A stretch of 64,000 nucleotides of DNA from Kutzneria buriramensis (GCF_003387475.1 NZ_QUNO01000026.1:54282-118281); one strand, 5' to 3'. Shown: positions 36,188 through 45,239, numbered from the stretch's first letter. Notes: generated from the letters alone by a model not told the origin. Numbers and translations are program-made.

Positions 36188-36627
36188 CCGGCCGCCTCCG
36201 GCAGGCCGTGACCGGCGAGGACGGCGCCGTGACGACCGAGGTCGCCCTGTATGTGCCGATCACCGTCGTTGTGGCCTGCCTGCTGTGGGCGTTCGGCGCC
36301 ACCTATACCGCCGACTCAGCGGTGTTGCATGCCACGATCAACGCCGCGCGCCAGGCCTCGTTGGCCCGCACCGCAGCCCAAGCCCAACGCGACGCCACCG
36401 CGGTCGCGCGGCAGATCCTCGACGAACACAACCTGCGCTGCCGCACCATGACCGTCACCGTTGACACCGCCGGATTCGGTGTACCAGTCGGGCAACCCGC
36501 CCAGGTCGCGGTGGATGTGGACTGTCAGATCAGCCTCGCCGACCTCGCCGTGCCCGGCCTGTCCGGACAGAAGACCCTCCATGAACACCAGGTCAGCCCG
36601 CTGGACACCAGCCGAGCCCGGCAATGA
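36184..36627 (+). CDS. TadE-like pseudopilin, second copy
   Basis: 147 residues. GEDGAVTTEVALYVPITVVV is a prepilin-type N terminus with Glu followed by a hydrophobic helix; the outside part has a Cys pair (NLRCRTMTV and DVDCQIS). Like the TadE products of other Tad loci it should be a minor pilin or pseudopilin. Overlaps both neighbours by four bases. Confidence 0.75.
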   Translation: MTGRLRQAVTGEDGAVTTEVALYVPITVVVACLLWAFGATYTADSAVLHATINAARQASLARTAAQAQRDATAVARQILDEHNLRCRTMTVTVDTAGFGVPVGQPAQVAVDVDCQISLADLAVPGLSGQKTLHEHQVSPLDTSRARQ

Positions 36628-37031
36628 CCCGGACTCTGCACGCGCACCTGCGCGAGGACAGGGGAGTGGTGTCGGTCGGGTTCGCCCTCGGCCTGGCGAT
36701 CACGATCGTCCTGCTCGCGTTCGTCGCGACGGTGCACGGCGGCAACGACACCCAGGCCCGTGCCGACGCCATCGCCGCCGAAGCCGCCCGCGCCGCACTG
36801 ACCGCCCTCAACACCCGCGGCACCACCGTGACCATCGACCCCGCCGGCGCCCAGAACGCCGCCCGCTCCTACCTAGCCGCCGCCGGCGCCACCGGAACCG
36901 TCACGATCACCGGCCCGACCACGGTCACCGTGACCGTCGCCATCGACCGGCCAGCCGTGTTCACGCTATTCGGCGCCAGTAACCACGCCACTGCGACGAA
37001 GAAGGCGACCCTGGTGGTCGCCCGTGCCTAA
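36624..37031 (+). CDS. TadE/TadG-like exported protein, third copy
   Basis: 135 residues. REDRGVVSVGFALGLAITIV resembles a prepilin-type leader and helix, but the usual Glu is replaced by Gly (VSVGFAL), so processing may differ. This is the pattern of TadG-like or helicase/secretion-neighbourhood proteins. The outside part is Thr/Ala-rich (TGTVTITGPTTVTVTVAI). Overlaps the LysM-BTAD gene by eight bases. Confidence 0.7.
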   Translation: MTRTLHAHLREDRGVVSVGFALGLAITIVLLAFVATVHGGNDTQARADAIAAEAARAALTALNTRGTTVTIDPAGAQNAARSYLAAAGATGTVTITGPTTVTVTVAIDRPAVFTLFGASNHATATKKATLVVARA

Positions 37032-39687
37032 CCTCCGGCGCAGCCTGGGCAGTGTCGGCGCGCTGGCGGCGTTTGCGATTGGTGTGCCCGCCTGCAACGT
37101 CGTCACTGGCGGCACCCCCGATCAGTTGGTGCCTCGCACCGTGCCAGACCTGTCCGTGCCTGGCGCTCTGCACCGCGTGGGTGAGGATCTGCGATGGGCC
37201 TATCTGGACGGGACGTTGATCCCGTGGCTGGCGCACACCGTGGTGTGGTGTGGATGGGCCATCGGCATCATCCTGATCCTCCTTGACGTCGTGCGTCTCC
37301 TGCGCGTCGGCGGGATCGTCGCGGCCCGGCACCTGGCCGGGCGCTCACCGCACAGCTGGATTACCGGGCTGGTTGCCTCCGCGCTCCTGATGTTCTCGGC
37401 CAGCAACGCCGCCGCCACACCGGCCGGCACGACGATCGTCGCGACCGCCGACCACCAGCCCGAACCCAAAGCGCCCCGCCCGGATCCCTACCACGTGCCC
37501 GACGAACTACGACCCGATTGCCCGCGGCACCAAGTCGTGCTCGGCGACACCTACTGGAGCCTGGCCGAACACCACCTCGGCGACGGCCGCCGCTACCCCG
37601 AGATCGACGCCCTCAACCACGACCGCATCCCCAACCCACACCACCTGCTGCCCGGCATGGTCGTGCTGCTGGCGCCCGACGCCACTAACCTCCCACAGCC
37701 CATCCCTGGCGGCGCCCCGCAGGTTGTCGTCGAGGCGGGGGAGACCGCCTCCTCCATTGCACTGCGCGAATACGGCGACCCGAACGCCTGGCACCGGCTG
37801 TGGGACCTCAACCGCAACCGCCCCCAGCCTGACGGCCGCGCCTGGCGTACCCCCGACCTCCTCCTGCCCGGCTGGCGGCTCCAGACCGCTGAACCACCAC
37901 CCGCGCCCCCTCCGCCGGCAGTGCCTCCGCCCCCGCAGCCCGTCGCGCCACCAAGCACACCTACGACCGCGGTCACTCCGCCGCCGACCACGACCGCAGC
38001 GCCCTCGACAGCCGCGGTGGCCGGGCCGACGCCGGGTACGGCGGTGAGTCTGCCGACCGACGCCTTCGTGAGCATCGGTCTGGCCGCACTCGTCACCGCC
38101 GCCGTGTTCAGCCTGCGACTACGCCATCGACGGCACCGGCCGACCACCGCCGGCTCCCACGATCCGACCCTGGCACCGGTCGTGCGCGCGCTTCGCGTCG
38201 AGTACGACCGCGCCACCCTGCCCCGCGCCGACGACGGCGGACTCGACTACACCGACAACACCGCCGTTCCCTACGAAGTCGCTGGTCGGGAACACGCGGT
38301 CCATGTCGCCGAAGGCCTTCTGCCCGCCGGCAAGATCGCGCTCGGTGCGCGTGAAGGACAACTCGCCGCGCTGGACCTCGCCGCGGCCGGCGGCCTCGGC
38401 CTCAATGGCCCGGGCGCCACCGCTGCGGCCCGAGCCCTCCTGGTCACCCTGCACGCCCAACAGCAAGCGCAGATCGTCATCCCCGCAGCTGACGTCCCGC
38501 TGCTGTTCGACACCGCCGACCTCCGGGACACGCCGGCCGTACAGATCGCGTCCGACGCCCCGGCCGCGCTCGACATGGCTGCCGAATTCGCCAGCACCGA
38601 CAGGCCTGTCGTACTCGTTATGGCCGCACCCGAGGGGAGAGCCCAGCTGCAGCTGGAAAAGGTGATCGGCGATCACCCGCACACTATCGTCGCCATACTG
38701 CTCGGACCGTGGCCGGCCGGGGTGACCCTCACCGTCGCCGCAGACGGCGCCGCGCGCGGCGCGCAGTGGTCCGGCACCCGCCTGTTCCACCTGCCGGCGA
38801 CCGACGCTGCCGACCTGCTCACGCTCTTCCGGCACGTCCACTCAACAGAGCAGCCCGATGTCGACAAGCCAGAACTCGCCGCAGTCTCGGAGTCGGCGTG
38901 GCCACCGACCGCCGGAGACGAGATCGACCGAGCCAGGCCACTGCATCTACAAGTCCTCGGCCGGCTTCACCTGCGCTGGACCGGCGCGGCCAACCAAGAT
39001 CTGATCGAGGCCCTCGCACCACGTCAGCGAGAGATCCTCACCTATCTCGCGCTGCACCCGGCAGGCTGCCGACGGGAGGGACTGACCGCGGCCCTCTGGC
39101 CGGACGCGCCACTTGACCGCCCGCACAACGCCTTCCATGCCACGCTCTCGCAACTGCGCGGTGCCCTGCGCAAGACCACCGCCGGCGCGATCAGCGAGAT
39201 CACCGTGAACACCGACGGCCACTACGGCCTCAACCCGGCGTTGATATCGGTCGACCTGTGGCAGCTCCAGGACGCGCTGCGCAACGTCCGCGTCGCGCTC
39301 ACGCCCGACGACCTCCTAGCCGGCCTGGAGCGGGTACTGGACCTGTACACCGGCCGTCTCGCCGACGGATTCGCCGCCGGCTGGATCGAGCCATACCGCG
39401 AAGCTATTCACCGCGACGCGCTTGGAGCGATTAGCCAATTGATTAGTCATGTCGGCCAACGCGACCCGGCCCAGGCAGTTCTTCTTCTCGAGCGCGCCCG
39501 TGACCTGGACCCCTATAATGAGGCCATCTACCGTGACCTGATGCGTCTGCATGCGCGGCTCGGACATCGCGACGCTATCCGTCGAACCCTGGTTCTACTG
39601 ACCACGGCGCTGGCGGAAATCGATGCGCGGCCAGCCGGCGGTACCATTCAACTCGCGCAGGCCCTAGCCGCCCAACGCGGTGCCTGA
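37024..39687 (+). CDS. Membrane protein with LysM and BTAD domains
   Basis: 887 residues. N-terminal hydrophobic segments near 8-25, 65-90 and 112-130 are followed by a LysM-like unit (VVLGDTYWSLAEHHLGDG, residues about 168-217), a second one (VEAGETASSIALREYGD, about 234-287), a Pro/Thr-rich stretch (290-345) and a membrane helix (347-365). The cytosolic part carries a central unknown domain and ends in a winged helix plus bacterial transcriptional activation domain (LEALAPRQREILTYLALHP-like, then GRLADGFAAGWIEPYR and LDPYNEAIYRDLMRLHARLG). LysM binds peptidoglycan and BTAD is a SARP-type output domain, so wall contact could be passed to the cytosol. This combination occurs in actinobacterial mobile islands. 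The GTG start overlaps the previous gene. Confidence 0.8.
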   Translation: MPNLRRSLGSVGALAAFAIGVPACNVVTGGTPDQLVPRTVPDLSVPGALHRVGEDLRWAYLDGTLIPWLAHTVVWCGWAIGIILILLDVVRLLRVGGIVAARHLAGRSPHSWITGLVASALLMFSASNAAATPAGTTIVATADHQPEPKAPRPDPYHVPDELRPDCPRHQVVLGDTYWSLAEHHLGDGRRYPEIDALNHDRIPNPHHLLPGMVVLLAPDATNLPQPIPGGAPQVVVEAGETASSIALREYGDPNAWHRLWDLNRNRPQPDGRAWRTPDLLLPGWRLQTAEPPPAPPPPAVPPPPQPVAPPSTPTTAVTPPPTTTAAPSTAAVAGPTPGTAVSLPTDAFVSIGLAALVTAAVFSLRLRHRRHRPTTAGSHDPTLAPVVRALRVEYDRATLPRADDGGLDYTDNTAVPYEVAGREHAVHVAEGLLPAGKIALGAREGQLAALDLAAAGGLGLNGPGATAAARALLVTLHAQQQAQIVIPAADVPLLFDTADLRDTPAVQIASDAPAALDMAAEFASTDRPVVLVMAAPEGRAQLQLEKVIGDHPHTIVAILLGPWPAGVTLTVAADGAARGAQWSGTRLFHLPATDAADLLTLFRHVHSTEQPDVDKPELAAVSESAWPPTAGDEIDRARPLHLQVLGRLHLRWTGAANQDLIEALAPRQREILTYLALHPAGCRREGLTAALWPDAPLDRPHNAFHATLSQLRGALRKTTAGAISEITVNTDGHYGLNPALISVDLWQLQDALRNVRVALTPDDLLAGLERVLDLYTGRLADGFAAGWIEPYREAIHRDALGAISQLISHVGQRDPAQAVLLLERARDLDPYNEAIYRDLMRLHARLGHRDAIRRTLVLLTTALAEIDARPAGGTIQLAQALAAQRGA

Positions 39688-40283
39688 ACGTTCTATGGCC
39701 GACGGCATCCGGCGTCGTCGCCGCGGCGCCCGCAGGTACACTTCTCCGTCCTCCTCTTGGTCCTCCTTTCCGTCCTCCCACTAGAGGCGAGGACCTCAAG
39801 GGTGGCCTTGTCGCAGTTCAGGAGCTGTACCGCCTCCTCTTCTCGGTCCCCCGACTTCGGTGCCGGCAGGCACATGAACAGTCGGTTGGGTGGGTGGCTG
39901 GCGTCCGTAACCATTGATGCGGTGGTCAACTTGGGCTGTCTACTCACCTTTCGTTAACGCAAGTTTCCCGATGGGGACCCCTTATTTGTTTTCTGCTGAC
40001 GCGGACTGCTGGCGAAATCTACATAATTGTCATTGCCGCCTTGTTGACATCGGCTTTTGGTGTGATTTCCCTGTGGTTCATCCAATTGGGTGGCCGTTGG
40101 AATTCCTATTGCGATCAATGGTTGGTGGTCGTCTAATTGATTGCGGCACGACCGAACGGCTCCGGCAAGGAGCGGGACGCGACGTCCCGCGAGCTGGCTA
40201 CCGCCCGTCAATGCCGCTACCTCATTCCGACCTGCCATAGTTGGCGCGCCGTTTTGGCGATTCCATTGCATTGGAGCGCAGCC
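39688..40283. other. Intergenic region, 596 bases, lower GC
   Basis: No convincing gene. The left part contains three GTCCTCC repeats (39748-39778). Bases about 39950-40140 are distinctly AT-richer; a rightward frame there encodes a hydrophobic helix (IIVIAALLTSAFGVISLWF) ending in TAA at about 40137, but it has no ATG, GTG or well-placed TTG start. TTGACA at 40044-40049 may be a -35 box, without a clear -10. The 40284 gene is probably transcribed from here. Confidence 0.4.
39748..39778. repeat. Three GTCCTCC repeats with a 12-base period
   Basis: GTCCTCC occurs at 39748-39754, 39760-39766 and 39772-39778, exactly 12 bases apart. The complement GAGGACC appears at 39789-39795, so a stem with the middle copy is possible. 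It lies just past the LysM-BTAD gene. Confidence 0.5.
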
Positions 40284-40691
40284 ATGACCATGTCCATGAT
40301 CGACTGTGTCCGTACGTTCGCGAGCCTGGCCGATTGCCTGTCCGGGCCGTGTGGTGGCTTCACCATCGCGCCGACCACGTGCGCCACGATCACCACCGGC
40401 TATGCCGTGTCCGTCCACCCCGAACACGAGAAGATCATCACCCGCCGGGTCACTGCGCTGGATCTCCATCACTACGTCAGCACCGTCCGGGATGCGCTCG
40501 CTCTTCCTGGCCGCGTGTTCGGCGGATGGCGGGACCCGGACACCGGATCGATCTACCTCGACGTGTCGATGGTGACTCCGTCCCTGGCAGAGGCGTTGGA
40601 GCTCGCGCTCCGCTACGACCAGTTGGCCGTCTACGACTTCGCTACCGGCGAGTCCATCCCAGTTACCGCGCCGGTCCCGGCCGCCGCCTGA
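40284..40691 (+). CDS. Small unknown protein of the island
   Basis: 135 residues from ATG 40284, with GGAGCGC upstream; the longer open frame before it is low-quality. The sequence is soluble (CATITTGYAVSVHPEHEK, HHYVSTVRDALALPGRVFG, GSIYLDVSMVTPSLAEALE). The phrase GSIYLDVSMV followed by a helix with E/L pattern recurs in plasmid and phage proteins of actinobacteria, where it is undefined. First of a run of rightward plasmid/phage-type genes; the next starts 34 bases after its stop. Confidence 0.65.
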   Translation: MTMSMIDCVRTFASLADCLSGPCGGFTIAPTTCATITTGYAVSVHPEHEKIITRRVTALDLHHYVSTVRDALALPGRVFGGWRDPDTGSIYLDVSMVTPSLAEALELALRYDQLAVYDFATGESIPVTAPVPAAA

Positions 40692-40725
40692 TCCCGCACC
40701 CGGTGTCGAACGGAACGGCCTGGTC

Positions 40726-41535
40726 ATGATCCCCGTCGAGTCGCATCCCTGGTTCCTGGCGCATCCGGTGAGCTGCGCGCACATCCTCTGGCACTGGCAG
40801 CAGGCCACCCGCTCGGACACCGCGCGCGGGTGGCGCTGGTACGCCGAGGCTCACGCGGTCGCAGTGTCCATCGCGGACGGTGACGCCACGCTCGGTTCCG
40901 GCGTGCTGGCCGTCTACTCGCCGCAACAGGCCTGGTCGGTCAACGTGCTGACGGCCGCGCGGGTCTTGCGTGATCGGCGCGCGGTCGGCGGTCCGGGAAC
41001 CGGCGCGTTCGCATCCGCCACCCAACGGGTAGCTGCTGAGCGGCTGCTGGCCGGGGAGCACTACGACACCGTGCTGACCGGGCCGAAGATCCGCTCGTTC
41101 GCGCACCTGATCGAGCACGGCGGCGACGCCCCAGGCACAGCTCGGGTGGTGGTCGACCGGCACGCGTTGTCCGTCGCGTGTGGGCGGTCGCTGACTGCCG
41201 CCGAGTACGGCGCGGCCCCACTCCGTGGCACCCGCCGTGTCGACGGGTCGCTGACCCACCGCCACTACGACTACGTCACCGCGCTGTATGAGCGCGCGGC
41301 CGCCGTGATCAGCGCGGAAGACGGCCGCCCGGTGCGCCCGTACCAGGTGCAGGCCGTGACCTGGCTGGTCCGCCAGCGGCTCAACCAACGCGCCGAGCAG
41401 CAACGCGGTCCGACCCGGTTGGACCGAGGCCGCGCGCACGCCCGCCGCAACGGCGAACGTGCCTGGTCGGACTTCCGCGCCCACCACCTCCCCGAACTCG
41501 CCACCTTCCCGGGCACCGGCTACACGGCCGCGTGA
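40726..41535 (+). CDS. Unknown protein of phage/plasmid type
   Basis: 269 residues, soluble. Motifs VLAVYSPQQAWSVNVLTAAR, ATQRVAAERLLAGEHYD, GPKIRSFAHLIEH and VVVDRHALSVACGR resemble a protein type seen in actinophages (the GPKxxxF pattern followed by a conserved Asp-Arg-His). The DRH motif might be catalytic, but I know of no activity for the type. The C-terminal part, rich in Arg/Gln, looks DNA- or RNA-binding. ATG 40726. Followed 25 bases later by DUF4192. Confidence 0.65.
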   Translation: MIPVESHPWFLAHPVSCAHILWHWQQATRSDTARGWRWYAEAHAVAVSIADGDATLGSGVLAVYSPQQAWSVNVLTAARVLRDRRAVGGPGTGAFASATQRVAAERLLAGEHYDTVLTGPKIRSFAHLIEHGGDAPGTARVVVDRHALSVACGRSLTAAEYGAAPLRGTRRVDGSLTHRHYDYVTALYERAAAVISAEDGRPVRPYQVQAVTWLVRQRLNQRAEQQRGPTRLDRGRAHARRNGERAWSDFRAHHLPELATFPGTGYTAA

Positions 41536-41560
41536 CCACACCGTCAAAGGAGTAGCTGCC

Positions 41561-42532
41561 ATGTCCGTGAACGATGCTGCCCGCACCGATGACCTCCGCG
41601 AGCTCGTCCTGTCGGTGCCGGCGCTGCTGGGCTGCCATCCCACCCGATCCCTCATCGTGGTCGGCTGTTCACCGGCCGCCAGTGCGCCGGTCGTGCTGCG
41701 CGCCGACTTGTTCGACGACGAACGCCTGTCCGCCGCTGTCTATGCGCTTGTAGACGCTGCGGCCAGGGCCAAACTCGACCACGCACACGTCGTCATCGTC
41801 GAGGACGTCGGCGCCGACATCGACCGACCACCCCGGCCCCATGTGATCAAAGGCATGCGTGCCCTGTTCGCCGGACACGGGATCAACTTGTGGCGGGCGC
41901 TGTGGGCCTCATCCACACAACCGGGCGGCCTGGTGCTCTCCTACGACGACCACCTCTACCGCGCTGTCCTGCCCGCAGCCCCTGAGGCCCCGCCTGTCGT
42001 GGCCGCTCACGCCGACACGGCGGCCCTTCTGGCCGGAGCGGACCCGGTCGCGGTCCGCCGCCGCGACGCTCTGCTCAACCAGTTGGTCACCCTGCCGAAC
42101 AAACGCAGCTTCGCGGACATGCTGGCGCTGGTCGAACACGCGGTACGCGCGCCCGACGAGATCGCCGACGATCACCGGTTCGTCGCCTTGGCCGAAGCGC
42201 TGAGCGACCATGGCGTCCGTGACGCCTGCCTGGCGTTCACCGCTGGCGAGCACGCGGAACACGCCGAGCGCCTCTGGCACAGGCTGGTCCGAGGTCTTCC
42301 CGCGCCCGAACGCGCCGAACCGGCCGTACTCCTCGCCATCTTCGCTTACCTGCGCGATGACCGCGCACTCGCGCACCTCGCGGCGTCCGCCGCCACACAA
42401 GCGGTGGAGCAACACCAGCTGGCCCGGTGGGTCCTGGACGTGATCCACCTCGGCGTGCCGGCCGACCAGCTCCGCGCCGTCTGCCACCAGGCCGCCGACG
42501 AAGCCCGCCGACAGTACGGCCAATCCCGCTGA
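41561..42532 (+). CDS. DUF4192 family protein
   Basis: 323 residues. The opening LRELVLSVPALLGCHPTRSLIVVG and the C-terminal EHAERLWHRLVRGLP with AEPAVLLAIFAYLRDD are typical of DUF4192, a family widespread in actinobacterial chromosomes and mobile elements. Function unknown. AAAGGAG lies nine bases before ATG 41561. It belongs to the rightward group that also includes a DUF932 gene, a combination often seen on plasmids and ICEs. Confidence 0.8.
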   Translation: MSVNDAARTDDLRELVLSVPALLGCHPTRSLIVVGCSPAASAPVVLRADLFDDERLSAAVYALVDAAARAKLDHAHVVIVEDVGADIDRPPRPHVIKGMRALFAGHGINLWRALWASSTQPGGLVLSYDDHLYRAVLPAAPEAPPVVAAHADTAALLAGADPVAVRRRDALLNQLVTLPNKRSFADMLALVEHAVRAPDEIADDHRFVALAEALSDHGVRDACLAFTAGEHAEHAERLWHRLVRGLPAPERAEPAVLLAIFAYLRDDRALAHLAASAATQAVEQHQLARWVLDVIHLGVPADQLRAVCHQAADEARRQYGQSR

Positions 42533-42634
42533 CCTATGGCCGTGCCGGGCCCACGACCGCTCAGGCCCAGCCACGTCCGGGCACGCCCGGATCCGTTCGA
42601 CACCCACTCCACACCTCAGGAAAGGGACACCGCC

Positions 42635-43624
42635 ATGTCCAAGGAGACCAGCGCCTGGCTCAACCAGAACGTGCTCATCGGTTTCACCGCCAAGCGCGGC
42701 AAGGCCTGGCACTACCGCGCCAGCGACCAGGGCACCGAACCCAACCACTACCCCGCCGAGATCCCCGTTGCCGACGTCAAACGCCGCCTGTTCAACTGGA
42801 TCGCCGAACCCGAGCCGATCATCGTGCGCGGCAAGGTCGTGCCCAACCAGATCGCCGTCACCGCCTCGGACAACGACGACGTGCTCGGCATCCACCGCGC
42901 CGGTTACGGCATCCACCAGTACCAGGACTGGCTGGTCGACCGGGTGTCGTTCATGATCGACGACGGCCTGCAGATCGGCTCTGCCGGGCTGCTGCGAGGT
43001 CGCAGCCAAGCGTGGGTCAGCATCGAGGTGCCCGACACCACCACCACGCCCGAAGGCGTTCAGTTCCGCCCGAACCTGATCGCCTGCACCAGCCACGACG
43101 GCAGCCTGAAAACCCGGTACAAGCGGGTCGTCACCAACGTCGTATGCGACAACACGATGGCCGTCGGTCTCAGCGAGATCGGCCAGGAAATAGCCTACCG
43201 ACATGGCAAGAAGGACAGCTTTAACCTGATCAGCGCGCGTGAGGCGCTGGCGATCGTGCACACCACCAGCGACGAGTTCGCCGCCCAGGTCGCCGCCCTG
43301 TGCCGAACCGAGGTCAGTGACACGGCGTGGCGGGCGTTCCTCGACGCCCACGTGCCGATCACCGACACCAAGCAAGGACGCGCGCTGGCCGAGCGCAAGC
43401 GCGCCGACCTGACCCGCCTGTGGGTCAGCGACCACCGGGTCAGCCCTTGGCAGGGCACTGCATGGGGCGTGGTGCAAGCGGTCAACACCCATGAGCACCA
43501 CTACAAGACCGTCCGCAACGTGTCCCGCCCCGAACGCAACATGGCCCGCGTCGTCGACGACTCCGTCCGCAAACTCGACGACGCCACCATCACGGCACTC
43601 CACCGTGTCCTGGCCGCCGCCTGA
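42635..43624 (+). CDS. DUF932 / phage-plasmid-related protein
   Basis: 329 residues. Matches the DUF932 (TIGR03299-like) group: AWLNQNVLIGFTAKRGKAWHY, YGIHQYQDWLVDRVSFM, QIGSAGLLRGRSQAWVSIE, FRPNLIACTSHDGSLKTRYKR, VVTNVVCDNTMAVGL. These proteins sit on phages, plasmids and conjugative islands, with unknown function. ATG 42635 has AAAGGGA upstream. The segment is well conserved, so the gene is likely functional and supports the mobile-element reading of this part. Confidence 0.85.
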   Translation: MSKETSAWLNQNVLIGFTAKRGKAWHYRASDQGTEPNHYPAEIPVADVKRRLFNWIAEPEPIIVRGKVVPNQIAVTASDNDDVLGIHRAGYGIHQYQDWLVDRVSFMIDDGLQIGSAGLLRGRSQAWVSIEVPDTTTTPEGVQFRPNLIACTSHDGSLKTRYKRVVTNVVCDNTMAVGLSEIGQEIAYRHGKKDSFNLISAREALAIVHTTSDEFAAQVAALCRTEVSDTAWRAFLDAHVPITDTKQGRALAERKRADLTRLWVSDHRVSPWQGTAWGVVQAVNTHEHHYKTVRNVSRPERNMARVVDDSVRKLDDATITALHRVLAAA

Positions 43625-43703
43625 AACCTGCGCCGGTGCCGTGCGGGCACCGCGCCCACACGGCACCGGCACAGCACCACAACCAGCCTACAAGGAGGAC
43701 ACC

Positions 43704-44504
43704 ATGACTGACGGAACCCACCTGCTGCCCTGGCATAGCACGACCGAGAACACCGACCAGCTCGCCGCCGCCATCGGAATCACCTGTGACACCACGAAGT
43801 TCGAACTGACCGATGCCTACGGCTACCGCTACGACGGGCCGCGCGCTCTCAAGGTGTTGTCTGCGCTCGCCCGACCCGACATCACCCCCCGGCTGTCCGA
43901 CCGCGTCCACGCCGTCGCGTACGCGCTGCTGGCGGTGTTCCAGGACGATCGGCTGCCGCGCGATGCCCTGGCGCAACTTGATCGCGAGCCCTACGAACTG
44001 ATCGCGCTGGTGACCTACCTCTGTGCGGTCGCGGAAGGCCGGGAACCCTCGCATCTGATCGCCTGGATCCTGCGGCATCACGTATTGCTCGCCGCACTGC
44101 CCGCGATCCCACTCGTTGACCGTGATTTTTCGCCGTCCTACTGGGATCCACCGCATGACCGGCCCGGGAGCCGGACACTAGGGCTGCCGGCCGTCCATCG
44201 CGATCACGCGGGCGACGGTCCCGACGGGGTCGACTGGGTGACGGTACGGGTGAAGATCACCCATTCCGACACGATCCAGTGGTCCACTGTCCGCGACCTC
44301 GACGTCCCCGCAGAACGCGTCAACCACCTGCTGACCGACCCGGACGCGTTGCACCTGTATGTCGAGCACAACGGCTGGGACGACGACCTCGACCAGTACG
44401 ACAACTCAGACACTGTTTCGTCCACGCTCGACGAGGTCGTGCACGTCGGTCTCGGCACGCCCTTGACCTATCCGGCCGATGGCGGACAGGGGACCTCGTC
44501 ATGA
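43704..44504 (+). CDS. Unknown island protein
   Basis: 266 residues, soluble and acidic. Sequence features: TTKFELTDAYGYRYDGPRAL, RVHAVAYALLAVFQDDRLP, and a C-terminal region with VTVRVKITHSDTIQWSTVRD and HNGWDDDLDQYDNSD. No domain recognised. ATG 43704 follows CAAGGAGG, a strong ribosome-binding site. Its stop overlaps the next start (ATGA), so both are made together. Confidence 0.65.
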   Translation: MTDGTHLLPWHSTTENTDQLAAAIGITCDTTKFELTDAYGYRYDGPRALKVLSALARPDITPRLSDRVHAVAYALLAVFQDDRLPRDALAQLDREPYELIALVTYLCAVAEGREPSHLIAWILRHHVLLAALPAIPLVDRDFSPSYWDPPHDRPGSRTLGLPAVHRDHAGDGPDGVDWVTVRVKITHSDTIQWSTVRDLDVPAERVNHLLTDPDALHLYVEHNGWDDDLDQYDNSDTVSSTLDEVVHVGLGTPLTYPADGGQGTSS

Positions 44505-44950
44505 TCAACGCACTGCGTGACCCAGTTGAAGACAACGCGATCGCGGCCGCCGAGCGCGCTATCGAGATCGGCACGCTCGAGTGCCACCGATTGCACCTCA
44601 AGGCCGCTGCACGTCTCGTTCGCATAGTCTTTCCCCACGCGGCTTCCGTCGTGGTCTACGCGGGCGATAGCTGCGGACACAACGACTCCGGTCAGGTCAA
44701 CCTCGAAGAAGTCAGGGACGATCACAGCCAGCCACTGTGGACGGTGAACGACGATCCGCCAGTGGTACCTGGCCACGACGCGCGCTGGCACGACGTCCTT
44801 ACTGCCATTGAGATTCACCTGACTGAAGCCTTCCATGACTCCACCCTGGACGAGGTCGGCTGGGAGGAAGCGCCCGGCGACGACTACTCTATCTTCTCGC
44901 TACAGCTCCCGCCCGCCAGCGTCGACGCAGTTCTCGCTAGCCAGCGCTAG
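44501..44950 (+). CDS. Unknown acidic island protein, possibly shortened by a stop
   Basis: 149 residues, soluble. ERAIEIGTLECHRLHLKAAAR, VVYAGDSCGHNDSG, RWHDVLTAIEIHLTEAFHD. No family recognised. Starts at ATG 44501, overlapping the previous stop by four bases. It ends at TAG 44948-44950, but the same frame stays open for another 70 codons of natural-looking protein; see the next entry. It may therefore be a truncated form of a ~220-residue protein. Confidence 0.6.
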   Translation: MINALRDPVEDNAIAAAERAIEIGTLECHRLHLKAAARLVRIVFPHAASVVVYAGDSCGHNDSGQVNLEEVRDDHSQPLWTVNDDPPVVPGHDARWHDVLTAIEIHLTEAFHDSTLDEVGWEEAPGDDYSIFSLQLPPASVDAVLASQR

Positions 44951-45163
44951 CACCGACACATCCGCACACGCGGCCTCGTCGCCGACGATCCGGGATGCAT
45001 CCGGTTCGCCGGCGACAAAGCCTTGTACGACTGGGGAAATGGCTATGCCCTTGGAAGAACGCGGCGCGTCCGCGTGCTCCTGCTACGCGCCACCGAACTA
45101 CCCGTGCCAGCTGTACGCGACTACGTCGCCGTCCTTCGCCGGAGAACGACCACCGTCCGCTGA
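44951..45163 (+). pseudogene. In-frame continuation after the TAG stop
   Basis: Directly after the stop the same frame reads 70 codons with no stop: GLVADDPGCIRFAGDKALYD, then WGNGYALGRTRRVRVLLLRA, then VPAVRDYVAVLRRR, ending at TGA 45161. The text looks like real protein and has no start codon of its own before TTG 45032. Either a nonsense mutation split one gene or the end of another gene was joined here. Confidence 0.5.
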
Positions 45164-45239
45164 TTCGCGCCGTGCCGGAACTGTGGACACAGGGCCGTCA
45201 GGTGCTTCATCGCCCGACGGCACCGTTACAGACTTCGAA

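Noticed and set aside
39964..40139. Small membrane peptide in the low-GC gap
   Set aside because: A hydrophobic helix is encoded but no ATG/GTG start with a ribosome-binding site is in frame, so it is not reported as a gene.
41909..43672. Open frame of 587 codons on the minus strand
   Set aside because: Shadow of the DUF4192 and DUF932 genes; no family-like text.
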